Source: Paractinoplanes rishiriensis (GTDB lineage Bacteria; Actinomycetota; Actinomycetes; Mycobacteriales; Micromonosporaceae). From it: a stretch of DNA of 64,000 bases. Position numbers and translations under genes: made by a program. Of the stretch, positions 1-7,968 are shown one piece after another (position 1 is the first letter of the stretch; every line of letters starts with the position of its first letter). The notes beneath the pieces were generated by a model. The model saw nothing but the letters and a program-made list of their open reading frames with translations. It was not told where the DNA came from and searched no databases. The stretch covers positions 248,001-312,000 of the forward strand of contig NZ_BOMV01000007.1 of assembly GCF_016862375.1 (NCBI RefSeq). The letters run 5' to 3'.

Positions 1-1338
1 CGCATGCTGCGCCGCCGGTCGCTGGCCGCCCTGCGCCGCGAGATCGAACCGGTGCCGCCCCGGGTGCTGGCCGCGTTCCTGCCGCGCTGGCACCAGATCG
101 GCGGCAACGTCCGCGGCGTCGACGGCCTGGCCGCCGCGATCGAGCAGCTCCAGGGCATCGCGGTGCCGGCCTCGGCCTGGGAGCGGCTGGTACTGCCGGC
201 CCGGGTCACCGATTACGCCCCGCCGATGCTCGACGAGCTGTGCGGCGGCGGCGACGTGCTGTGGGCCGGCTCCGGCGCGATCGGCGGCAACGACGGCTGG
301 GTCACCCTGGCCTGGGCCGACAGCGCACCGCTGCTGCTGCCCCCGCCCGACACCGAGGTCGCGCTGAGCCCGCTGCACCAGTCGGTCCTGAAGGCGCTGG
401 CCGACGGGCAGGCGCTGTTCTTCCGGTCGCTCTCCGACCGGATCGGCGCCACCGACGACGCGGCCCTGAGCGCCGCGGTATGGGACCTGGTCTGGTCCGG
501 CCACCTCACCAACGACACGCTCGCCCCGCTGCGCGCCCTGCTCGGCGGCAGCGGCGCCCACCGGGCCAAGGCGGCACCGGCCCGCACCCGCTACCGCCGC
601 CCCGGCCGCCCCACCATGCCGGCCCGCGGCGGCCCACCCAGCATGGCCGGCCGCTGGTCCCGCCTGCCCGACCGCGACCTCGACCCGACCCGCCGCGCCG
701 CCGCCCTGGCCGACCTCCTGCTCGAACGCCACGGCGTAGTCACCCGGGGCGCGGTGCTGGCCGAGGGCGTCACGGGCGGCTTCGCCGCGGTCTACCCGGT
801 GCTGGGCGCCCTGGAGGAACGCGGCGCCGCCCGCCGCGGCTACTTCGTCGAGGGCCTGGGCGCCGCCCAGTTCGCCGTCCCCGGCGCCGTCGACCGCCTG
901 CGCGCCCTGGCCGAACCGGCCGAGTTGGCCAAACGCACCGGCTCCACGGCCCAGGTGCTGGCCGCCACCGACCCGGCAAACCCCTACGGCGCGGCCCTCC
1001 CCTGGCCCGACCGCATCCTCGACAGCGGCGACGGCGAAGCCACCAAGACCGCCGGCCACCGCCCCGGACGCAAGGCCGGTGCCCTGGTCATCCTGGTCTC
1101 CGGCGACCTGGTGCTCTACGTCGAACGCGGCGGCCGCACGCTGCTCTCGTTCGTCGACACCCCGGAGTCCCTCACCGCCGCCGGCCACGCCTTGGCCGGC
1201 GCGGTCCGCTCCGGCGCCCTGGGCCCGATGTCCGTCGAACGAGCCGACGGCGAGTCAGTCCACGCCTCGCCCTTGCGCGACGCCCTGACGACGGCCGGCT
1301 TCCGCGCCACCCCGAGGGGGTTGCGTCTCCGTGGCTGA
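1..1338 (+). CDS. lhr: Lhr-type ATP-dependent helicase, C-terminal part (partial)
   Basis: This is the 3' end of a gene that begins before the window. The frame is open from base 1, so the ATG at base 4 is only an internal codon. The 445 visible residues resemble the C-terminal, winged-helix-rich Lhr-associated region, including a basic Arg/Pro-rich linker near residues 190-220 and the ending RATPRGLRLR typical of actinobacterial Lhr. The motor motifs (Walker A, DEAH) would lie upstream and cannot be checked. Lhr proteins are large superfamily 2 3'-to-5' helicases acting on DNA and RNA:DNA hybrids and linked to DNA repair. Finding the DNA glycosylase nei2 on the same strand 6 kb downstream fits, because lhr and nei are neighbours in M. 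tuberculosis (recalled, not searched). Confidence 0.8.
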   Translation, partial: RMLRRRSLAALRREIEPVPPRVLAAFLPRWHQIGGNVRGVDGLAAAIEQLQGIAVPASAWERLVLPARVTDYAPPMLDELCGGGDVLWAGSGAIGGNDGWVTLAWADSAPLLLPPPDTEVALSPLHQSVLKALADGQALFFRSLSDRIGATDDAALSAAVWDLVWSGHLTNDTLAPLRALLGGSGAHRAKAAPARTRYRRPGRPTMPARGGPPSMAGRWSRLPDRDLDPTRRAAALADLLLERHGVVTRGAVLAEGVTGGFAAVYPVLGALEERGAARRGYFVEGLGAAQFAVPGAVDRLRALAEPAELAKRTGSTAQVLAATDPANPYGAALPWPDRILDSGDGEATKTAGHRPGRKAGALVILVSGDLVLYVERGGRTLLSFVDTPESLTAAGHALAGAVRSGALGPMSVERADGESVHASPLRDALTTAGFRATPRGLRLRG

Positions 1339-1347
1339 CCCGAGCCC

Positions 1348-2229
1348 TCAGCGCAGGGGCGGGTTCAGGTGCAGGCCGGCGGTCAGCTCGCGATAGGCCG
1401 CGAGGACCGACTGGGTGTGCTCGGCCAGTTCGGCGGCCGCGTCCACCGGCTCGGCCGACAGGCCGGGCGGTGGGGCGGCCCGCAGGGAGTCCTCGGCGGC
1501 GCGGATGGCCCGGCGCATGTCCTGTTCCCGGATGAAGTTGCGGCCGGCCAGTTCGGTCCGGCGCAGGCTGGCCTCGCGACGGGCCAGGTCGGCGCCCACC
1601 TGGGAGAGGGCGGCCCGGGTGGCGTGCAGCTGGGCGGTCAGCTCGCGGGCGGTCTGGTCGGCGGCCGGCACGGCGGCGAAATCGGGGCGGCTCAGTTCGG
1701 TCAGCACGCCGGTCAGCTCCTGACGGCGGGACAGCGCGCCGGCGATCTCCCACAGCGCCTCGGCCAGCATGTCCTCGGCCTCGTTCGCGTCGATCAGGGC
1801 ACCCAGGGCGGGCCACGTCTCGCTCACCCGGTCGGCCACCGCGACGGCCTGCTGGAAGGACTGCCGTTCCGACTCGCCGGTGAGCAGGAACACGTCGGCA
1901 CGCCGGGTGCGGGGGCCGGCCCGGTCGAAGCGGCGGCGCAGCACCGGGGAGAGGTAGGACGCCGCGAAGAAGACCGCGCCGCCGACCGCGATGGCGGCCT
2001 CGACCGGGGCGAACGCCGCGGTCAGCGAGCCGGCCAGCACCGGCGGCAGGACCACCAGCGCGGTGTCGGACAGCGAGTGGCGCGGCTTCGGGTCCAGGAC
2101 CGGGGCGGTCAACTCGACCAGCGCGTTCCAGTCCCGCCGTACCACGGTGGCGCCGGACATCCGCAGCCGGCCGCGGGAGACCGCGGTGACCTTGTCGTCC
2201 CGCGCGACATACAGCCGCGACCCAGCCAA
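1348..2229 (-). CDS. Uncharacterised membrane protein with helical C-terminal half
   Basis: I do not recognise the family. I chose the TTG at 2229 (protein begins MAGSRLYVAR) because GGGAGG lies 4 bases upstream and a TATATT box at 2266-2261 could place the transcript start near 2255; a TTG at 2262 would add 11 residues. This gives 293 residues. Residues about 50-95 form two hydrophobic segments (TALVVLPPVLAGSLTAAF and EAAIAVGGAVFFAASYL), followed by RRRFDR. The last 180 residues are charged and rich in Ala, Glu, Leu and Arg, so probably long helices or a coiled coil. The gene converges tail-to-tail with lhr and diverges from the ArsR-type gene at 2289. It may be a membrane-anchored scaffold, but no function can be stated. 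Confidence 0.6.
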   Translation of the reverse strand: MAGSRLYVARDDKVTAVSRGRLRMSGATVVRRDWNALVELTAPVLDPKPRHSLSDTALVVLPPVLAGSLTAAFAPVEAAIAVGGAVFFAASYLSPVLRRRFDRAGPRTRRADVFLLTGESERQSFQQAVAVADRVSETWPALGALIDANEAEDMLAEALWEIAGALSRRQELTGVLTELSRPDFAAVPAADQTARELTAQLHATRAALSQVGADLARREASLRRTELAGRNFIREQDMRRAIRAAEDSLRAAPPPGLSAEPVDAAAELAEHTQSVLAAYRELTAGLHLNPPLR

Positions 2230-2260
2230 CGTGCCTCCCGTTACACCCCGTGGACCTCGC

Positions 2261-2268
2261 AATATAGG
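2261..2268. promoter_or_regulatory. Overlapping -10 boxes in a divergent promoter
   Basis: The 59-base gap between the minus-strand membrane protein (start 2229) and the plus-strand ArsR gene (start 2289) contains the AT-rich octamer AATATAGG in otherwise GC-rich DNA. It reads TATAGG on the plus strand and TATATT on the minus strand. Each is about 20-30 bases from its start codon, so one element could serve both directions. No clear -35 hexamer is seen on either strand. An ArsR-family regulator commonly represses its own divergent promoter. Confidence 0.35.
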
Positions 2269-2288
2269 CGACCCAGGTTGTACCGGCT

Positions 2289-3050
2289 ATGTCCAACCAC
2301 ATGGTTGAGCTAGATGCCGTGTTCCACGCCCTGGCCCATCAGGTGCGGCGCAGCATGTTGCGGCGGCTGGCCACCGGCGAGCTCACCATCGGCGAGTTGG
2401 CCGAGCCGCTCCAGATGTCGCTCGCGGCGGCGTCGAAACACGTCAAGGTCCTGGAACTGGCCGGCCTGGTGGGCCGCACGGTCGACGGCCGCCGGCACGT
2501 CTGCCGGCTCGAGCCGCGCCCGCTGTCCGAGGCCACCGCCTGGCTGCTGTTCTACGAGGAGTTCCGGGACGCCCGCCTGCCCGCGCTGCGGACCCTTCCG
2601 GCCGTACACCGCGAAATGATCCTGCCCGCCGCCGCCCACCCGGTCTACCGCGCCTGGCTCACGCCCGACGTGCTGCGGCAATGGCTCGCGCCGGGCCCCT
2701 ACGAGTGCGTCCGCGCCGAGGTGGACGAGCGGGTCGGCGGCCACTTCCGGATCTGGCACAGCACCGGCGGCGAGCCGGCCGGCGGCTTCGAGGCCGAGAT
2801 CCTGGACCTCGCGCCGGACCGGCGCATCGCGTGGCGCTGGGGCTTCGTCGGGCCGGACCGCTCGGCCGGCGGCTTCGACTCGCTGCTCACCGTCACCCTC
2901 GAGGACACCGCGGACGGCGGCACCCACCTGATCCTGCGGCACGAGCGCCTCGACGACCTGGCCGCCGCGATGCCGGAGGTGGCCGCCGGGGTCGGCGCCG
3001 GCTGGAACGGCGCTCTGGAAAAGCTCACCTCGGCCCTGAAAGTGAATTGA
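2289..3050 (+). CDS. ArsR-family HTH / SRPBCC (AHSA1-like) fusion regulator
   Basis: The protein has 253 residues in two domains. Residues about 5-85 form an ArsR winged helix (FHALAHQVRRSMLRRL, then the recognition helix SLAAASKHVKVLELAGLVG). Residues about 110-250 form an SRPBCC/AHSA1 ligand-binding fold: AHPVYRAWLTPDVLRQWLAP, then VGGHFRIWH, GGFEAEILDLAPDRRIAWRW and the C-terminal amphipathic helix GAGWNGALEKLTSAL. No ArsR-type metal-binding Cys motif (CxC) is seen, so the effector is probably a small hydrophobic molecule held in the SRPBCC cavity rather than a metal; this is inference. An ATG at 2301 is an alternative start. It probably regulates itself and the divergent gene at 2229. Confidence 0.85.
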   Translation: MSNHMVELDAVFHALAHQVRRSMLRRLATGELTIGELAEPLQMSLAAASKHVKVLELAGLVGRTVDGRRHVCRLEPRPLSEATAWLLFYEEFRDARLPALRTLPAVHREMILPAAAHPVYRAWLTPDVLRQWLAPGPYECVRAEVDERVGGHFRIWHSTGGEPAGGFEAEILDLAPDRRIAWRWGFVGPDRSAGGFDSLLTVTLEDTADGGTHLILRHERLDDLAAAMPEVAAGVGAGWNGALEKLTSALKVN

Positions 3051-3199
3051 ATTCGATTCGGAATTGGCACGTGAATTCCACCGAAAGTCCGAATTGAGCG
3101 GCCACGCGACGGATTGCTGAAGGGCCGGGACTCGACGAGCCTTTGCATTCGTAACCGGCCGGAATCAGGGCCGGGCAGTTTCCGAAGGGTCGCGGTCCC

Positions 3200-3688
3200 A
3201 TGAACGAATATCCGGCCGGATACGGAAGCGAACGCACTCCGTATCAGCCGACGCAGGCCTATGCGTTTCCGTCACCGCCGCAGCGCGGCGCCATCCAGGT
3301 GCACCAACAACAAACACCGATGCCGTACGCGGCGACGCCCGCCCCGGTCTCGGCCGGCGGCCGGCTCGGCGCGGTCCTGCTGGACGCCCTGTTGATGCTG
3401 GTCACACTGTGGATCGGCTGGCTGATCTGGTCGCTGTTCACCTGGCAGAACGGCCAGACTCCCGGCAAGCAGATGCTCGGCCACGTGGTCGCCGACGCGC
3501 AGACCGGCGAGCCGTTCGACTGGGCCCGGATGGCACTTCGCGAGTTCTGCATCAAGGGCGTGCTCGGCTGGCTGCTCAACGTGGTCAGCTTCGGCATCTA
3601 CTTCTGGGTCGACTCCCTCATGGTCCTCGGCGACCGGCAGCAGACCCTGCACGACCGGATGGCGAACTCGATCGTCCGGCACATCTGA
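3200..3688 (+). CDS. RDD family membrane protein
   Basis: The protein has 162 residues. A proline/glutamine-rich cytoplasmic N-terminus (about 1-52) is followed by the RDD membrane domain: SAGGRLGAVLLDALLMLVTL carries the family Arg and first Asp, then GQTPGKQMLG, the second hydrophobic region FCIKGVLGWLLNVVSFGIYFWV, and TLHDRMANSIV at the end, matching the family LHDR element. RDD proteins are small integral membrane proteins whose role is mostly unknown; some act in ion or solute exchange. The ATG at 3200 has a purine-rich AAGGGTCG sequence upstream. The next gene begins 2 bases after the stop, so genes 3200-5413 probably form one operon. Confidence 0.85.
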   Translation: MNEYPAGYGSERTPYQPTQAYAFPSPPQRGAIQVHQQQTPMPYAATPAPVSAGGRLGAVLLDALLMLVTLWIGWLIWSLFTWQNGQTPGKQMLGHVVADAQTGEPFDWARMALREFCIKGVLGWLLNVVSFGIYFWVDSLMVLGDRQQTLHDRMANSIVRHI

Positions 3689-3690
3689 CC

Positions 3691-4347
3691 ATGCGACAGC
3701 GCAGCGCGGCCCCGCCGGACCAGCAGCGCCCGGAGCAGGCGGCGTCGACCTGGCTCCAGGTGGCGTTCGGCGGGATGAGCGTGACGATCGCCCTGGTGGC
3801 CGCGGTGATCGCCTACTTCGCCTGGGTGCAACCGCACGAGCCGGGCGCCGGGGCAGCCGCCGGCGACACCGGCCGGAGGGCCGGCGAAGCCGGCAACGGC
3901 ACACCGACCGGCACGACCGCCGCCAGGGGTTCCGGCGAGCCGGCCACGAAGAAGCCGATCACGAAGAAGCCGGCCACGAAGAAGCTCGCCTCGCTCGAAC
4001 CCACCCTCGGCGGCACCAACCTCCGGCGCAGCGGCAACGACCTGGTCCTGCCGTGCGCTACCGGCCAGACCACCGACCGGCAGCGGACCGTCGAGTACGA
4101 CCTGTTCGGCCGCTATGCGACCGCCGAGGCCGCCCTGACCGTGACCAGGGCCCGCGACGGCGAATCCCCGGCCCAGATCAAAATCCTCGCCGACGGATTG
4201 GTGGCCACCACGGTAACCGTCACCAGAAACCACCCCGCCCGGCTGAATGTCCCACTGGCCGGCAGGCAGAAAATGCGACTCCAGCTGACGTGCCAATTCC
4301 CGGACAGCGAAGTCACCATCGGAAACGCGACACTAATTCACTCTTAG
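3691..4347 (+). CDS. Uncharacterised single-pass membrane protein with exported C-terminal domain
   Basis: The ATG at 3691 lies 2 bases after the RDD gene stop and gives 218 residues. A short cytoplasmic head is followed by one membrane span at about 25-48 (FGGMSVTIALVAAVIAYFAWV), a low-complexity Gly/Ala/Thr linker with TKKP-type Lys repeats (about 85-98), and a C-terminal domain of about 115 residues. That domain has two cysteines (LVLPCATG and LQLTCQF) that could form a disulfide outside the cell. Its alternating pattern suggests a beta-sandwich like the NPCBM or glycan-binding folds, but I cannot assign it. It sits between an RDD protein and another single-pass protein, which suggests a small membrane complex. 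Function unknown. Confidence 0.7.
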   Translation: MRQRSAAPPDQQRPEQAASTWLQVAFGGMSVTIALVAAVIAYFAWVQPHEPGAGAAAGDTGRRAGEAGNGTPTGTTAARGSGEPATKKPITKKPATKKLASLEPTLGGTNLRRSGNDLVLPCATGQTTDRQRTVEYDLFGRYATAEAALTVTRARDGESPAQIKILADGLVATTVTVTRNHPARLNVPLAGRQKMRLQLTCQFPDSEVTIGNATLIHS

Positions 4348-4367
4348 GTGCTACGGGGAGCGGGAAC

Positions 4368-5413
4368 ATGAACAATTCGCAGGTGCCATTGCCATCACGC
4401 CCGGGAGCCGACCGCATAGGCCCGCCACGCCCGAATGCCGGCGGAAACATAGCGGGCGCGGGATCAGATCTGCCGCGCCGAGCCGCGATGCCGACGAGCC
4501 CGCCGCACCCCGGCCCGCCACCACCGGCCGGCCCGCCGGCCCCGGCCGCAACGCCACCGCACACCGGCCCGCCCGCCCCGGCCGCAACGCCACCGCACAC
4601 CGGACCGCTGTCGCAGGCTGGAACGCCGCAGCCGGCAATCATCGGCGGCCTCCGGGCGGATCCCACCGGACCGCCGCCGAGCGCGCCAACCACGCCGCCC
4701 CGCACCCGCGGCACCCTCACGGCCGTGACGCTCGTGGTGGCCGTCCTCGGCCTGGTGATCGGCCTCGCCGGCGTCGCCCTCTCCGCGCTGGCCCTGGGCC
4801 GCAGCGACGAGGCCACCACCCTGGCGCAGGCCGCACACGACCGCCCCGCCCCGCCCCGGCGGCCGCCCAGCCCGCGATCGCGGCCCCGACGGCCGCACCG
4901 GCGACCGATCCCACCACCGGCCCCGCCACGGACCCGGCCGGCCAGACCGACCCCGGCGTCTCCGCGACACCCGAGCCGATCAGCCCGTCCGCCCAGTTCA
5001 ACGTCTTCTACGAGGAGGAGAAGCTCCGGATCCGTTCGCACTCCTGCGACTACACCAACAACACCTACGTCGACCTGGACGAGCCCCGCGTGATCGGCGA
5101 GGCCGTCGAGAGCACCGAACTCGGCTACGCCCAGTGCGAGCCCGGCAAGATCTCGATCGATCTGCCGTTCGCGCAGGTGGCCGGCCCGGGTGCGACGCCC
5201 GCGGACTGTCTCGAGACGATCCGCACCAACCCCGGTAGGTCGCCCGTCGCACCCGTTCGCGGCATGACCCTCTGCCTCGTCACCTCGCAGGACCAGGCGG
5301 CCGAGCGCGGCATCCCGCAGAAGCTGGTCTTCATCACCGTCGACTCGATCAGCCTGGACAATTCGGCGAGTGTCCTCGGCGTTACCGCGAAGGCGTGGAC
5401 CGTACCGAAATAG
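4368..5413 (+). CDS. Proline-rich single-pass membrane protein, apparent frameshift near 4840-4862
   Basis: The ATG at 4368 opens a frame with a Pro/Ala-rich head containing two near-identical PPHTGP-type repeats, then one membrane span at about residues 118-145 (LTAVTLVVAVLGLVIGLAGVALSAL). At 4839-4862 a run of CCCC/GCCCC units interrupts the sense: beyond it the original frame reads only Pro/Arg/Ser shadow sequence to 5093. The frame starting at 4841 continues sensibly as AQPAIAAPTAAPATDPTTGP, then SAQFNVFYEEEKLRIRSHSC, to the stop at 5413. Bringing the halves together needs one extra base or two fewer. I read it as one gene of about 348 codons with a sequencing error, mutation or, less likely, programmed slippage. 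It is in line with the RDD gene and its neighbour. Family unknown. Confidence 0.6.
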
Positions 5414-5416
5414 GCC

Positions 5417-6328
5417 CTACAGGGACGCCGCCAGTTCGACGTGGTCGAGGTCGGCGAGGTCCAGCACCTGCAGGAACAGGCGGGTCGCGCCGGCCTCGGC
5501 GTACCGCTGAATGATCTCGGACGCCTCGCCGGGCGTGCCCACCACGCCGCCGTTGTCCCGCATCTCGCCGGCCTCGCGGCCGATGGCCGCGGCCCGGCGC
5601 CGCACCTCCGCGTCGGTCGCGCCCACGCAGAGGACCGCCGCCGCGGAGAACGACGGCGGCGCCGGGCGGCCGATCGCCTCGCTGGCCGCCCGCACCCGCT
5701 CGAACGTGGCCGCGACGTCCTCGACCTTGGCGAACGGCGCGTTGAACTCGTCGGCGAAGCGGGCCGCCAGCGCCGGCGTCCGCCGCTTGCCGTGGCCGCC
5801 CACGATGATCGGCGGCCGCGGCGACTGGACCGGCTTGGGCAGCGCCGGCGAGTCGATCAGCTGGTAGTGCTTGCCGTGGAAGTCGTAGCCCTGCCCGGCC
5901 GGGGTGGTCCACAGGCCGGTGATGATCTCGAGTTGCTCCTCGAGGCGGTCGAAGCGCTCGCCGACCGGCGGGAACGGGATGCCGTACGCGGTGTGCTCGC
6001 GCTCGAACCAGCCGCCGCCGAGGCCGAGTTCGACCCGGCCGCCGCTCATCGCGTCGACCTGGGCGACCGCGATGGCCAGCGGACCGGGCAGCCGGAACGT
6101 GGCCGACGTGACCAGCGTGCCGAGCCGGATCCGGGAGGTCTGCACGGCCAGCGCGCCGAGCGTCACCCAGGAGTCGGTGGGACCCGGCTCACCCGGCTTG
6201 CCCATCGCTACGAAGTGGTCGGAGCGGAAGAACCCGTCGTAGCCGCTCGCCTCGGCGGTCTGCGCGACCCGGAGCAGGTCGTCGTGGGTGGCCCCCTGCT
6301 GGGGCTCGGTGAAGATCACAAGACGCAT
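5417..6328 (-). CDS. LLM class F420-dependent oxidoreductase
   Basis: The protein has 303 residues with the bacterial luciferase-like TIM-barrel pattern. The N-terminus MRLVIFTEPQ is followed by AEASGYDGFFRSDHF, SRIRLGTLVTS (the strand that usually contacts the deazaflavin), the conserved VDAMSGGRVELGLGGGWFEREH, and PIIVGGHGKRR near residue 175. In Actinobacteria such proteins normally use coenzyme F420, and occasionally FMN, for hydride transfer to or from small organic substrates; the substrate cannot be read from sequence. The start ATG at 6328 has no strong ribosome-binding site. The gene converges with the frameshifted membrane protein 3 bases away and diverges from the SAM hydrolase gene across 58 bases. 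Confidence 0.9.
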   Translation of the reverse strand: MRLVIFTEPQQGATHDDLLRVAQTAEASGYDGFFRSDHFVAMGKPGEPGPTDSWVTLGALAVQTSRIRLGTLVTSATFRLPGPLAIAVAQVDAMSGGRVELGLGGGWFEREHTAYGIPFPPVGERFDRLEEQLEIITGLWTTPAGQGYDFHGKHYQLIDSPALPKPVQSPRPPIIVGGHGKRRTPALAARFADEFNAPFAKVEDVAATFERVRAASEAIGRPAPPSFSAAAVLCVGATDAEVRRRAAAIGREAGEMRDNGGVVGTPGEASEIIQRYAEAGATRLFLQVLDLADLDHVELAASL

Positions 6329-6386
6329 GAATCAAACGGTATGCCTGTCGCACACGATCTGTGCCGGGGCAGTAACGTTTGCCACC

Positions 6387-7175
6387 ATGGCCGGCTATGG
6401 ATGGATCAGCCTCACTACCGACTACGGGACGTTCGACGGGTTCGTGGCGGCGTGCCACGGGACGATCGCGCGCATCGCTCCGGCGGTACGCGTCATCGAC
6501 GTGACCCACCACGTCCCGCCCGCCGACGTGTCCCGCGGCGCCGCCGTTCTCGCGCAGACCGCGCCGCACCTTCCGGCCGCGGTGCACGTGGCGGTGGTCG
6601 ACCCGGGCGTGGGCACGGCCCGTCGCGGGCTGGTGCTCGGCACCCCGCACGGACTGCTGGTCGGCCCGGACAACGGCCTGCTCATCTGGGCGGCCGAGGC
6701 CCTCGGCGGCATCGAAAGCGGGTACGAGCTGGCCAACAAGGACTGGCTGCTCGGCGACGTGTCGCGCACCTTCCACGGCCGGGACGTCTTCGCGCCGGCC
6801 GCCGCCCACCTCGCGCTCGGCGCCCCGGCCTCGGATGCCGGCCCGGCGGTCGACCCGGCCGGACTGGTGCGGCTGCCCGACCCGGTGGTCACGGTCGGCA
6901 ACGGCTGGATCGAGGCCGAGGTGCTGACCATCGACCGGTTCGGCAACATCCAGCTGGCCGCCACCGGCGAGGTGCTGGCCGGGCTCGGCTCCGACCTGAT
7001 GCTCAACGGCACCGTGACCGCCCGCCGCGGCACCACGTTCGCCGACGTCGGCCCGGGTGACCTGCTCGTCTACGAGGACTCGGCCGGCCAGGTGGCGGTC
7101 GCCGTCAACAACGGCCGGGCCGTGGTGGTGCTCTCGGTGCAACCGGGCGACCTCATCCGGGTCGCCGAACGCTGA
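6387..7175 (+). CDS. S-adenosyl-L-methionine hydroxide adenosyltransferase (SAM hydrolase) family
   Basis: The ATG at 6387 gives 262 residues. The family signatures (DUF62) are all present: SLTTDYGTFDGFVAACHG at the N-terminus, IDVTHHVPPADVSRGAAVL, VVDPGVGTARRGL, GPDNGLL, and DRFGNIQLA in the C-terminal beta-barrel domain. Family members split SAM into adenosine and methionine using water or hydroxide. The fluorinase/chlorinase relatives use halide and carry a characteristic 20-residue insertion, which I do not see here. The ATG is preceded by GTAACGTTTGCCACC with no Shine-Dalgarno sequence, so the transcript may be nearly leaderless. The stop at 7175 is one base from the nei2 start, so the two are very probably cotranscribed. 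Confidence 0.9.
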   Translation: MAGYGWISLTTDYGTFDGFVAACHGTIARIAPAVRVIDVTHHVPPADVSRGAAVLAQTAPHLPAAVHVAVVDPGVGTARRGLVLGTPHGLLVGPDNGLLIWAAEALGGIESGYELANKDWLLGDVSRTFHGRDVFAPAAAHLALGAPASDAGPAVDPAGLVRLPDPVVTVGNGWIEAEVLTIDRFGNIQLAATGEVLAGLGSDLMLNGTVTARRGTTFADVGPGDLLVYEDSAGQVAVAVNNGRAVVVLSVQPGDLIRVAER

Positions 7176-7176
7176 C

Positions 7177-7968
7177 ATGCCCGAGGGTGACACCGTCTGG
7201 AACACCGCCCGGGTGCTCGAGCGGGCCCTGGTCGGCGACGACCTGACCGGCTCCGACTTCCGGGTGCCCCGGCTGGCCACCACCGACCTGACCGGCTGGC
7301 ACGTGGCCGAGTCGGCGAGCCGCGGCAAGCACCTGCTGCTGCGGCTGACCCGGGACGGCGAGAAACCCCTCACCCTGCACTCGCACCTGCGGATGGAGGG
7401 GGCCTGGCGGGCGTACGCCCCGGGCGAGCGCTGGACCGGCCGGCCGGCGCACCTGATCCGGGTGGTGCTGCGCACCGAGCGCTCGGTGGCGGTGGGCTAT
7501 CACCTGCACGAGGTCGCGTTGCTGCCCTCCGCCGAGGAGGACACCCTGCTCGGCCACCTGGGCCCCGACCTGCTGGGCGCCGACTGGGACCCCGCCGAGG
7601 CGGAACGGCGGATCGCCACCAAGCCGGACGTGAGCATCGCGGAGGCCCTGCTGGACCAGCGCAACCTGGCCGGGGTGGGCAACCTCTACAAGGCCGAGAC
7701 GCTGTTTCTGCGCGGGCTGTGGCCGTGGACGCCGGTGGGCCGGGTGCGCGACCTGGCCGGCACGGTGGCCCTGGCGCAGCGCCTGGTCGCCTCGAACCGG
7801 GGCCGGTGGACCCAGACCACGACCGGCTCGCTGCGGCGCGGCGAGACCAGTTACGTGTACGGGCGGCGCAGCCAGCCCTGCCGCCGCTGCGGCACCGCGA
7901 TCCGCAAGGCCGAGCAGGCCGAACGGGTCACCTACTGGTGCCCGCGCTGCCAGCCTGAGGACGCTTGA
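7177..7968 (+). CDS. nei2: Fpg/Nei family DNA glycosylase, Nei2 type
   Basis: The protein has 263 residues. It starts MPEGDTVWNTARVLERAL, where the Pro and Glu after the Met are the catalytic nucleophile and acid of Fpg/Nei enzymes. It has THE helix-two-turn-helix segment AEALLDQRNLAGVGNLYKAE and a C-terminal zinc finger with CRRC and CPRC pairs (from about residue 235). The enzyme removes oxidised pyrimidines and related lesions and cuts the abasic site. The PEGDTVW start is typical of the actinobacterial Nei2 branch. The gene follows the SAM hydrolase gene by one base. Its last 41 bases overlap the convergent pspM gene. Confidence 0.93.
   Translation: MPEGDTVWNTARVLERALVGDDLTGSDFRVPRLATTDLTGWHVAESASRGKHLLLRLTRDGEKPLTLHSHLRMEGAWRAYAPGERWTGRPAHLIRVVLRTERSVAVGYHLHEVALLPSAEEDTLLGHLGPDLLGADWDPAEAERRIATKPDVSIAEALLDQRNLAGVGNLYKAETLFLRGLWPWTPVGRVRDLAGTVALAQRLVASNRGRWTQTTTGSLRRGETSYVYGRRSQPCRRCGTAIRKAEQAERVTYWCPRCQPEDA

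Noticed and set aside
6387-7175. A fluorinase or chlorinase
   Set aside because: The protein shows the normal SAM hydrolase length and motifs and lacks the insertion that marks the halogenase relatives.
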